NCBI RefSeq assembly: GCF_000182565.1
Contig: NW_015971562.1
Location: forward strand, 24,731-88,730
DNA: 64,000 bases
Direction of reading: 5' to 3'
From: Spizellomyces punctatus DAOM BR117
Lineage: Eukaryota > Chytridiomycota > Chytridiomycetes > Spizellomycetales > Spizellomycetaceae
Notes under the pieces: generated by a model
Told to the model about the DNA's origin: nothing
What the model saw: the letters and a program-made list of their open reading frames with translations, nothing else
The model's database searches: none
Made by a program: the position numbers and the translations under genes
Part shown: positions 35,401-44,754 of the stretch, piece by piece
Layout of the letters: each line of letters starts with the position of its first letter
Position numbering within the stretch: position 1 is the stretch's first letter

Positions 35401-38400
35401 TGAGTAATATGTCAGGTAAGAGGGGATTCTCCAGCCAAGTTTCTGCGTCGAGTTGCCCTATGAGACGTTTTCCACGAAGTTGAGGGATTTTGAAAGAATG
35501 GTCCGAAAGGCATTGCCAAGTGTGCTGTAAATGATGGTCAAGTCAACAGCCAATTTCATCATTGTACTCTGATAACTTACATAAAGCGATTTCCAAACAG
35601 TGCATTCAACAACCTGCCGGTTGAAAGACTGCGTGATCCTCCCATTGCTTTTATCCAGGCCCATCGTTTTTCCCTGCACTAAAAGCCCTTCGATAACTCT
35701 TCCCATCTCATTGCACGCAGTCTTTGCCGCATCATAGACATCAATTATGATATCCATTGTTGGAATCATTTCCGTCATGTTAACAATGACGCCGGCGTGA
35801 TGCATCGTGACAGTTTGCTTTTCATTTTCTAACGCCATTTTAGTATGAATAACGATCTTTCAAAGGAAGCACCTTAAACTAACCATCCAGCAAAGGCAAT
35901 CCAGCCACTACCGGACTCTCTATTGGCCTTTTTATTCCAAATCCCATCGTCTCGGGTATGGCAACATCGTCCGCACTGTCGCTTGCATCGCTTTCCCGCG
36001 CAGCTGTCGGATCAACGCGGGCAAAATATCGTTTGACCCATTCCCGATATCTCTCAACACCGTCTTTTATCATCGGGAGAACGGTTTGAGCGTGAATTTG
36101 CAGCATTTTTGTCGCAACCGCGTAAAAGCGAGAAAAGTAGGGCGACTAGGTAGATTTGTTTTAAGTCAGATGTGAATGAACAATATGTCCTGGATAACAC
36201 TTACACTGAAATCGAAATTGGGACGAATATGCATCAAGTCTGTAATAATTTGCGCTATACGCTGGATGCGGCATGGATCACGAGTGTGTTCATATACCTC
36301 CATATACGCATTAACGAGCTGTAGATGCGTTCCATTAGCTGATTGTCCACAAGTGGGTACATGAACAAGGATCTTTCTCACCTCCATCTTTGCAAATTGA
36401 AATTTAACCTCATGGTCATACAGTTCCAATAAAAGTTGAGCACGGTCGAGGTTAGGGCTCCGGAAGGTATAGCTGCCTTCCAAAAAGTCCGCTAATCCAT
36501 AGTGTACGAGTCTTAATGCGCTTGTTGAGACGCTTGAAGGAAGATGTGAACGAACCTTTCCGCTCAGACATTTTAAACCGCATCTCATCTTCATATTTTC
36601 GATCAGATTCTATGCCACTATCTGTTGGTTCGGGTGTGGACTGCCTGCCCTCATCGACTGGGCCGTAATTAATGTATAAGGTTGCTGCTTTCAAAAGTGT
36701 TGTTTCGAGTGTCTTTAGATCATCCACCGCAACATCTGCCACAAGGCGCTTTGCTTGATCAACGCTGGTCACAGCAAACAGTTGAAAGATGACAAACCCA
36801 GCTCACCGTAAACAAAAGGAATCCCGCGATGATCCCTTATTATCACCACACCGTCAACAAGTCCCCTAATATCTTCAGTTCCACTTCCATCCTTTTCATT
36901 GGGACCACGTCCACTCCCACTGGCAGCACTATTCGGTCGCTCGCTAGATGCATCTGGCATGTCAAACAGCTCCTGTTGATGCCACATGTGCGTGATCAAA
37001 GCTGCTGTGGCCAGTACGTTCGGGCGCTCTTTTTCTCCCTTGGCAGAGTCTGTCACCTCAACCTTAACCCGAGCCTTGGTCTTTTTCCAATCAAGGTTAA
37101 TACGTTTCTCAATTGAGCGGAAGAAATTGAGTTGAGAGAGCAATGATGTACGAAGATCCCTGAGGCGAATATGTCGAAGTTGGAGGAAAGAAAATATTTC
37201 ATGTTCGGAAAAAAGGGTAGATATCGTGGGATCGCCATCTGTTCGTTTGGAGTCCGTCCCAGTGATTTCCTGTTCGACTTTGCGCATTTCTACATTGGAG
37301 CGCAAGATAAGGCCAAACGCATGTTTCTTTCCGTCCAATACCCGGAAATCTTTTGGTAGCTCCATATCTCTCGGGTCAGGAACCTTCATTCCCAATTCGA
37401 ATGGCTTTCCTCCTGCTATTGTCCCTCCAGATGCGAGGGCGGGCATAGTCATTCCATCGCCAGCGTGGTTCTCTTGGAGTTGATCGGACTGTTGTTGTGG
37501 CTCATGGGCAGATGAAGGACGGGACAATGTAACTCCAGGAGAGGACTGACTGGTCGATGAAGTTTCGAAAACTCGTCGTGCGGCTTCACGTAGCCGACTC
37601 ACAACAGATTCCAAATCGTTTGAAGCTATCAAATCATGTTCGTACCGTAGCTCAAAGTCCACGTCTCTACGCTATAACATGGATTCGACTCATGTCAGCT
37701 GGACTGTAGAATGATCTGGGGCATATCAAACCTACCTGGCGCAGAAAATCAAACTGGGATTCTTGCCACCCTTCAAACTCTGGATAAAACGCCACGTCGC
37801 GGATCCAGTCGGCATATCGCAACCGGGGAGCATTTGGGTCTAAAGCAATTCGGAGATGTGATTATCATGTTTTCCCGGATACAGACGACATAATTTGGTG
37901 CATACTTTTGAATCCTGGATGTAAATTCAATCCCGCCAAAGCCGCAAGCGAAGCCTTTGAATCGTGTACAGACGCAGACCCTTGTTGCGCACTCGGCAAT
38001 CCAGCGGGTGCTGCACTTCCCACCCTCTGCTCAGATGGAGCAGTTTCACCATCAGAAATGATGCCAATAACATCATACGGTGGGAAAGATATCTCGGCTG
38101 TTTGCCGCCGAAAGGCTTCAGAAAACTTTGAATCTACTTCGTACGCAAATGGCCGGCCATCTTCGCGCGAGATGGGGGTTTCGAGGTTCCAGTACGCAAC
38201 GAGTAGATCGAATTCGGTCAGAAAGTCTTCAATTCGCGGAGTCTTGACGGGCGGGTTTTCAATATAACTAGTGTCAAATGAAAAGCAAATCAACGAGCCG
38301 CTCAGTCAGACCAATCTCCTCTGATCGCAATGCTTAACCCTACTTGTTTATGCCCTCCAAAATATTCAAGGTCTCCAAAACTCCCTGTGAAGGCTTGGCT

Positions 38401-39824
38401 TCGTTCACCAGTCGGTAATCCTTGATAAGTTGAACCCGGTCGCTGTGCACGAGCATCTTTTTGAGCATGAGCGGGAGATTTGATCGTGCGGGGTTTACGC
38501 AACGCGTACTAGTCTTTAGACTTTTGGGTATCCCTTACCTTGGCTCTTTGAATGAACATTTCAACGTGTTTTCGGGCAGCTATGGTTGAGATTGACCAAC
38601 GGAGGAAGACTACAAAATCACTGATGTCGAATAAAGGATCGGTGCCGAGCTCATTTGGGCCAAAAGGTGGCGATGGGGCTTCTGTTGCCGACTTTGTGGA
38701 TCCCGCTGCTTCTCCACCTTGCTGTTCTCCCCCCGCCATTTTGGTGCTCTGTCTTCCTTGACTGGCGGCCGTCTTTCCCACCGCTGTTGTCTTTGGACGG
38801 GTATTTTGTAAAATACCTCGACGTTCGCGCTCGATTCGTTCCGCCTCAGCTCTCGCCTGGAATTTAAAATGTCAATGTTACTCTCTCCTATTCGCTTGGT
38901 GCAAGACGCCTTTACCTCCTCCTCCCGCGCACGGCGTTGCTGTCCCTCGTGAGCGTCCGCTAGCCTCTCATATCTGCTGACTGCATCTGTGTACTCAGCT
39001 TGCAACCACTCTTGATATCTTTGAAAGGTGGTGAAAAACGTTGCAATGTCATAGGACGTACGACCTGGTAAACCAAACTCATTAGTGACGTGTCTTCCAT
39101 TGCCCATGATAGGTTGAACGTACAGAATCTGCTCCATCTGGATAACAAAAGCGCGTTCTCTTCTACTAGCTGCGTTGCCTTTTCCTTGTAAAAAGTCATC
39201 AACAGCAGAAATAACTTGTCGGATGTGAGCTCGGCGTCAACATTCCAGTAACTGTCGAGCTATGTCATGTGTCAGAGGAGATCTAGTTTTACATGAGATA
39301 AAAGTACAAGATCTACCTCCTGTGCAATCGCCTCCCAAGCGTATTTTACTTTAACAGGCATCTCTATCCGAAGTATATTTTCTAGTCGCTCGGCTCGGAT
39401 TTGCTTGAACTTTTCAAACACGCTTTTTTCAAAGCATTAACCAAGTCATATGGTGCTTAACTTGTATTTAATGTTAAACAAACCTCATCCCTTGATAGGC
39501 ACCCAGTCGATCTCTTCGGCCACTGATATTTTGATAGTCTTTGTGTCGACCTTCGTGAAGCCCGCGAATGTCATTGAGTAGCTAGGATCATATTCTTAAT
39601 CAATGGATGCAGGGAAAAAAGCTTATGGGCTTTCTTAAACCTACGTCTTCCATTCTCTTATCTAAAGCAAATAAACTTTCTGGTGGCTGCTCTTTCAATT
39701 CATCAGGGATCTCGGCTTCCACTTTTTCGTTTGCCAGCGGGTCTAGTTCGGCTTGGGCGGCAAGTGCTGCGACACCGGCCGCGACCGACAATTTCTCGGC
39801 CGCGCTGGCAGATGCAGCTGCCAT
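29407..39824 (-). CDS. Giant multi-exon coiled-coil protein, CCDC162/DUF4549-like
   Basis: One gene of about 10.4 kb with more than 25 exons, coding for well over 2000 residues. It starts at ATG 39824 (MAAASASAAEKLSVAAG). The first exons were joined explicitly: 39824-39645, 39581-39484, 39422-39317, 39259-39167, 39137 onward. They give ALDKRMEDLLNDIRGLHEGR, SGRRDRLGAYQGM and FEKFKQIRAERLENILRIEM, resembling animal CCDC162. Further coding blocks lie near 38857-38540, 38274-37900, 37662-36770, 36594-36170, 36106-35880, 35838-35460, 34928-34580, 34170-33960, 33070-32710, 32445-32180, 31614-31300 and 30795-29716. The last three exons are Ser/Arg/Pro-rich, with 29681-29572 and 29508-29407 as proposed final exons. 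Coiled coils dominate the C-terminal half (INELQERLQRYESLSIDAIL). Homologues tend to occur in ciliated organisms, which suggests a flagellar role; this is inference. Several internal joins remain unresolved. Confidence 0.68.
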
Positions 39825-40780
39825 ATTAGAATAGTTTTAAAAAGGACAGTCTAATCCCTCCTGCGGTTTTCTAACTACGACCAAATGTGCCCAATTTCCT
39901 CAAAACCGATATAAGTCGGACTTGAACACGCTCATCGCGATTCCATGTGACGTGGCGCATGGGGCTTACGTGATGCCGATCCATTTTTGTGTTGCTGAGG
40001 GCGGTTGAACTTATGGTTACCGATACTAGTTCATAGAATGGAACTATTGACCCGCGCAATAGAATCAAAAGACGGATTAGCCGTCGTTGAGCGGGTAACT
40101 TTGCCCACTATCAGGCAGGAATGGCTGCAAGCGATATGATCTATCTTGGGCGGGAACTCGAAACTGTTATGTGTTGTAGACAAGATGCTGGCGGGTTGTG
40201 GCCTTCAAGTGGTTCACGTAGGAGGCTCCTTATTTAGACATGGTAGCCCAATATCCACCAAAACTTGAATTATCAAAGTTTTATACTATGAGTAGGTCCG
40301 TATTTGTTTTGGAATCCTGCACACATTTGTGGGCATGTAGCAGTCATGCAAGATGCGCCGAACCCGCCCAATGCCCCACACCGAATGTCTCTGTTTTGGT
40401 TCCCAAAATGCTGTCATTGTGCAAAATCCCTTGCTGTTGCGGCGCCTCCTTGCTGGTGCGTCGCCAGTGGGTGGTCGGGGATCGCACAGTGTTCCTGTGC
40501 ATGCGCCAGTGCAGGCTCCTGTGCATGCTCCATGTGCAGGCTCATGTGGATGTTCCATCTGCCAGGCAAGTTCAACAACCACACAATCACGTGAAAATAT
40601 CCAATGCACTCTAATGCGATGTGCCACTGTACGACATTGCCGTAACCTAAAAAGGCAATGCTTACTCATCACTCTAATACTAAGCCCCTTTCAAAACACT
40701 GCAAGAGAACACAATGAAAAAGGAAGGCTTTGGGGCGGGTGAGCGTTTGCCGAAAAGGAGAACGGTGACTTTTTTGGTTT

Positions 40781-40811
<31 letters not shown>

Positions 40812-41114
40812 AAGGCAAGTGCAAGAAGCAAAGGAGGTTTGAAAGGCAAGCGGCACTTTTCCACCCCATTTTTTTTTATTCTTTTTGGCTTTGTTTGCAA
40901 GCTTTGTATCTTGCTCCCCCGCTTCCTCGTCCTTCAGCAGTTTTCTTTTTGCGTGTGGCTACGATCGTTTAGCGTTTTTAGTTGTCCTGCAGTGGAGGAA
41001 CTGTTGTCTTTAAAGAGTTTGGGTGCTGTTCGACGATAGCAGACCTATTCTCTACGCTTCCTATCCTCGCTTTTTATATTACCCAATACCACACATTTAT
41101 ATAAATCACACAGA
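39825..41114. other. Intergenic region with long poly-G tract
   Basis: About 1.3 kb between two divergent genes. It has a short imperfect repeat of caggctcxtgtgcatg-like units at 40490-40545 and a 29-nt G run at 40783-40811 about 300 bp upstream of the cyclase start. No gene recognised; open frames around 40286-40742 overlap on both strands. Confidence 0.5.
40783..40811 (+). repeat. Poly-G homopolymer, 29 nt
   Basis: Uninterrupted run of 29 guanines between tttttggtttttt and aaggcaagtg. It could form G-quadruplex and is prone to length change, so the exact length may be a sequencing artefact. It lies upstream of the cyclase gene on the coding strand. Confidence 0.9.
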
Positions 41115-43219
41115 ATGGAGTCAATATACGCATATCCTCCCGCAGTTCACAGAGAAGATGCCTATTTGCAAGCCTATGCGGCGCTAACTGGCGGAAAGCG
41201 ACGGCCATCCGATGAATCCATCACATCCGGAATGACCTCGGCAACAAAGACGAGCGATCCACGGCCAAGCAATATCAACAACACGAACGGCTCGAGTGCA
41301 GACAAGCTGATCATGCACACATCGCCCAGACGGTCAGTCGCCACAGACGATGCCGCCCGATTGGTCTACATGACAAAGTTTGGAGGAAAGACAGACTTTC
41401 CGTTGGTGAGAGAAGAAACGACCATTGGGCGAAAGGATGATAACCACATTGCATTGCCGTGCGCCAAAATCTCAAAGTACCACGCAGTCGTCAAGAGAGG
41501 TGAACATGGTTACTACATACGGGACCGAAATTCTTCAAACGGCATCAAGATTAATGAAAAGCTCATTTCGAGTGCTCCACAGCTACTCAAGGATGGCGAC
41601 AAGATTGATATCGGGACGTTTACATTGTTTTTTCAAGATGAGGTTCAGGAGGACGGTGGACAGGCCCAGAGAAATTCGTACGAGCCATCAAGCCCTCTTT
41701 CACCCACTGCCTCGACAGTCAACGGAACCCTAACCCAACGCCCCTCTTCCCTCACAGAAGAGGAATACCGCTTTACAAAACTTGTCACTATTCTTCCCTC
41801 TGATCAAAAGTATGAAGAAAGTGTTACGATCAGAGCCGAAATGTCTGCAACAACCGCCGATACGGATTTTCGGCAATGCCAGGATGTAGCAGACATGGCC
41901 ACCTTGAAAGAGGACTATGAAAAGCTTCGACTCGCATATGAACTGTCCAAAGTTTTTACGACGAATGTCACGGAAGCACTTTCCAAATCTTGCGAACTCA
42001 TGTTTGAAATCCTCCCCGTCGATCGTGCCGTTGTTCTACTGGTTGATGACGACACCAATATGCTTGGAACACATTATGTCAAAGTACGGGAAGGCAAAGG
42101 TTACGATAAAAAGGAAATATGCCTGAGTTCCACTATCCTACGCAAGGTGTATCACTCCCGCAAGTGCCTTATTACATCGGACGCGTTTGAAGATCCCATG
42201 TTGAGCAAACAGGCGTCCGTCAAAGTCGGTCAAATTCGGTCGGTCATTTGCGTTCCTTTGATTGCTCACAGCAAAGTTCTTGGAATCCTTCACCTGGACT
42301 CACGGGACAGGATAAACACCTTTTCGAAAAAGGATCTATCTCTTGTGTTGACCATCTCGACGCAAACCGCTATGGCGATCGAAAATTCAATGTTGATTAA
42401 AGAGATTCAGCAAAAAGCACGATTGACCGAAAACTTGTCCCGGTTCTTGCCTCCTCATGTGGTTTCCAAAATGACGAGTGCCAAGGGTTCAGAGGGCATC
42501 ACTCGCGGTGGTGGGCGGGATACAGTGGGAACAATTTTGTTTGCGGATATCAGAGGGTTCACGCAGATGAGCGAAAAGAGTACTCCGAGTGAGGTTGTGA
42601 GTTTGTTGAACGATTACTTTGAGCGGGTAAGTTCTGTCCCTCCAAGAGACGTTAATATGCTACTTGTCCTAATAAAAGGTCTTTTACCAGCTGGTGAATA
42701 TTGTATTCAAGTACTCTGGTGTGGTCGACAAGTACATTGGTGATGCTCTCATGGCGGCCTTTGGCACACTCGAGCATGAAGGCCCGGACGCCGAGTACCG
42801 TGCCGTCTGTGCTGCCCTTGAATTCAAGCAAGCAATCGACGACATGAACGAGGAGCGGGCCAAGGTGGGCAAAGAGCCCATCTCGATTGGAATTGGTCTC
42901 AACACTGGTAAAGAAAAGCTTTTATGTTTGTATATTGAGATCGACGCGTGTATGAACCATTTTTGTTTCTATTCCAGGTGAACTCTTGACGGGCTTTATT
43001 GGCTCTCCTCAGCGTCTCGAATACACTTGCATTGGCGACACTGTCAACACGTCCTCACGTATTTGTTCAATGGCGTCTGTAAACCAAGTTTTAATTTCAC
43101 AGTCGACCTTTGACGCCATCACAGGACGTGTGGAAGTCGTTCCGGTCGGTTTGCGCATGTTTAAGGGAAAAGTGAAGGAAGTGATGGTTTGGGAAGCGAT
43201 AGGGATTCTGCCAGTATGA
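41115..43219 (+). CDS. Soluble class III adenylate cyclase, FHA-GAF-CHD architecture
   Basis: 656 residues from exons 41115-42626, 42691-42907 and 42978-43219 (introns 64 and 70 nt). Residues about 82-175 form an FHA phosphothreonine-binding domain (TTIGRKDDNHIALPCAKISK, then YHAVV and NSSNGIKIN, carrying the Gly-Arg, Ser-x-x-His and Asn-Gly residues). About 275-435 form a GAF domain (LPVDRAVVLLVDDDTNML; IRSVICVPLIAHSKVLGILH). About 470-640 form the cyclase homology domain: metal-binding Asp in LFADIRGF and KYIGDALMAAFG, transition-state Asn/Arg in YTCIGDTVNTSSRIC. The Lys in DKYIGD favours ATP over GTP as substrate (family knowledge). No membrane span. This order is known from bacteria, notably cyanobacteria and myxobacteria, and differs from the leucine-rich-repeat adenylate cyclase of yeasts. 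cAMP production in response to a small ligand or phosphoprotein is inferred. Confidence 0.9.
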
Positions 43220-43774
43220 AATTGCTGTGTTTGGTGGACTGTAATTATTATTCTTATTTTGGGTTTGGTTGCTGATGGGTGGTGTATATATACTGCACAT
43301 GTATGAAATTTAAATTCGCAAAGATTGGCATATTGGACTCGTTAACATTTTTTTGCATATTCTGAAGGGATAAGTGTTTATTGTCTTGATTGGCGGTACG
43401 CCCGATACTTGCCTCTGATCATGTGATTCGGTAACAAAGATGGGACCTGCAATTTGATCCCATTTAGCTTTGGTTGGGTTGTCGAATCGCAATTACTGAA
43501 ATGGATCGACGTTGACCATGCGCATCAAACGAGATCAAACGAGTCGATCACCGTGGTATCTATCGACTACGAAAAACGATCTCCTCCTTGCGTCATGATC
43601 AAGCCCCGTACTTTGTCTGTGTACCTTACGAGATGAACGCCAAAGGACGCAGATTGTCTCCTGGGGCGTTACAAACCGTCACCCGCGGGGTCATCGAAAG
43701 GTATACAGCCAGGGATAAGCTTATTATCCCCTTTATAAGGGGGACAACGAGAACAGGCGTTCAGTTCAAAAGAT

Positions 43775-43795
43775 GGGGGGGGGGGGGGGGGGGGG
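43775..43795 (+). repeat. Poly-G homopolymer, 21 nt
   Basis: Uninterrupted run of 21 guanines, same strand as the 29-nt run on the other side of the cyclase gene. Length may be imprecise in the assembly. Confidence 0.9.
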
Positions 43796-44291
43796 CTTTG
43801 CTGAGGTTTAAGAGAAATGTCACGCTGTACGACTACAGCGTTTTTTGGGGAATGTTTCGTCGGTATGGATACGTCATGCTTCCATATCTAGATTTAATCA
43901 CTTGTGGTAAAACAGAACGACGGGCCGTCTTTTTAATTGGATTTTCTATGCTCTCCATGTTCTGTAGCCATTTGACTTGTTAGCGTTATTGGCTGACCCA
44001 ACCACAAATGTTTTGTAGACAGCTGCAGTATGTTTTGCATGCTTTCAATCTTGTTCTTTTATGATGGCCTACACTAGCGGAGGTCACAGTTTTTGAAGAT
44101 CTTGTCCTATCTTGCGCGATGGTCAAGGACAATCAAACAGTACTGAAGAATAACCAATAATATCAGCGTCATTTCATGACATGGCATTTCCTTTTGCTTT
44201 TGTTTTCATAAAATCACACACATTAAAAACACTCCAACACACACACGAAAGAGAAGCGAAATTCCATAGTCACAAATGACATACCTGTGCA

Positions 44292-44299
44292 TGACGTCA
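44292..44299. promoter_or_regulatory. CRE-like palindrome TGACGTCA
   Basis: Perfect bZIP (CREB/ATF) consensus 195 bp upstream of the PMP3 start codon and 61 bp upstream of its TATA box. Fungal ATF/CREB factors respond to stress and cAMP; function here is inferred. Confidence 0.5.
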
Positions 44300-44359
44300 G
44301 AACGCGTTGATGTTTCTTTCTCCTCCTCCTTGGCTTCTCCTTTAGTGCCAAAATCGAGA

Positions 44360-44367
44360 TATAAAAA
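44360..44367 (+). promoter_or_regulatory. TATA box (TATAAAAA) of PMP3
   Basis: Canonical TATA sequence 126 bp upstream of the PMP3 ATG, followed by a pyrimidine-rich stretch likely to hold the transcription start. Confidence 0.55.
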
Positions 44368-44493
44368 GGGTTGGACTGGCAGCCGTTTCCCTTTTTATTC
44401 TTTACTCTTCAGATTCTGCAAGACGGGCATATAGCCAACAACATACAAGAACAACCAACACACGACCAACCCATCACTACACACACAAAAAGA

Positions 44494-44754
44494 ATGGTGT
44501 CCGCAGCTCAAATATGCGATTACCTTCTCGCCTTTTTCCTTCCACCTCTTGGTGTCTTTTTCAAGCGAGGCTGTTCGGCAGATACGTTTATTAACATTGG
44601 ATTGACCATCCTTGGATATATCCCAGGTAAGCTGCTTTAGTCTATTGGATGAATGACAAAAGATTGGGTTCTAATGACGCGCGTTTCGTTGGTAGGAATA
44701 ATACACGCCTTTTACATTATCCACAAGCACCGTCCAGGTGTTGTTCTGGCATGA
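44494..44754 (+). CDS. PMP3: Plasma membrane proteolipid Pmp3 (UPF0057)
   Basis: Small hydrophobic stress-induced membrane protein that affects membrane potential and salt tolerance in fungi and plants. Exons 44494-44626 and 44696-44754 join across a 69 nt intron (phase 1) to 63 residues. The first span holds the family core YLLAFFLPPLGVFFKRGC; the second covers FINIGLTILGYIPGIIHAFY. The end IIHAFYIIHKH is typical of the family. Preceded by a TATA box and a CRE-like site, in keeping with inducible expression. Confidence 0.93.

Larger units (their letters stand above)
43220..44493. other. Intergenic region with second poly-G tract and PMP3 promoter
   Basis: About 1.27 kb between the cyclase and PMP3. 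It includes a 21-nt G run (43775-43795), a CRE-like TGACGTCA (44292-44299) and a TATA box (44360-44367). A 131-codon open frame runs through the G tract and is taken as chance. Confidence 0.5.

Noticed and set aside
41115-43219. Guanylyl cyclase of the rhodopsin-guanylyl-cyclase type known from zoosporic fungi
   Set aside because: No rhodopsin or membrane part, and the base-recognition position has Lys (DKYIGD), which favours ATP.
43588-43983. 131-codon open frame through the poly-G tract
   Set aside because: Its openness depends on the G run coding poly-Gly, and no motif is present on either side.
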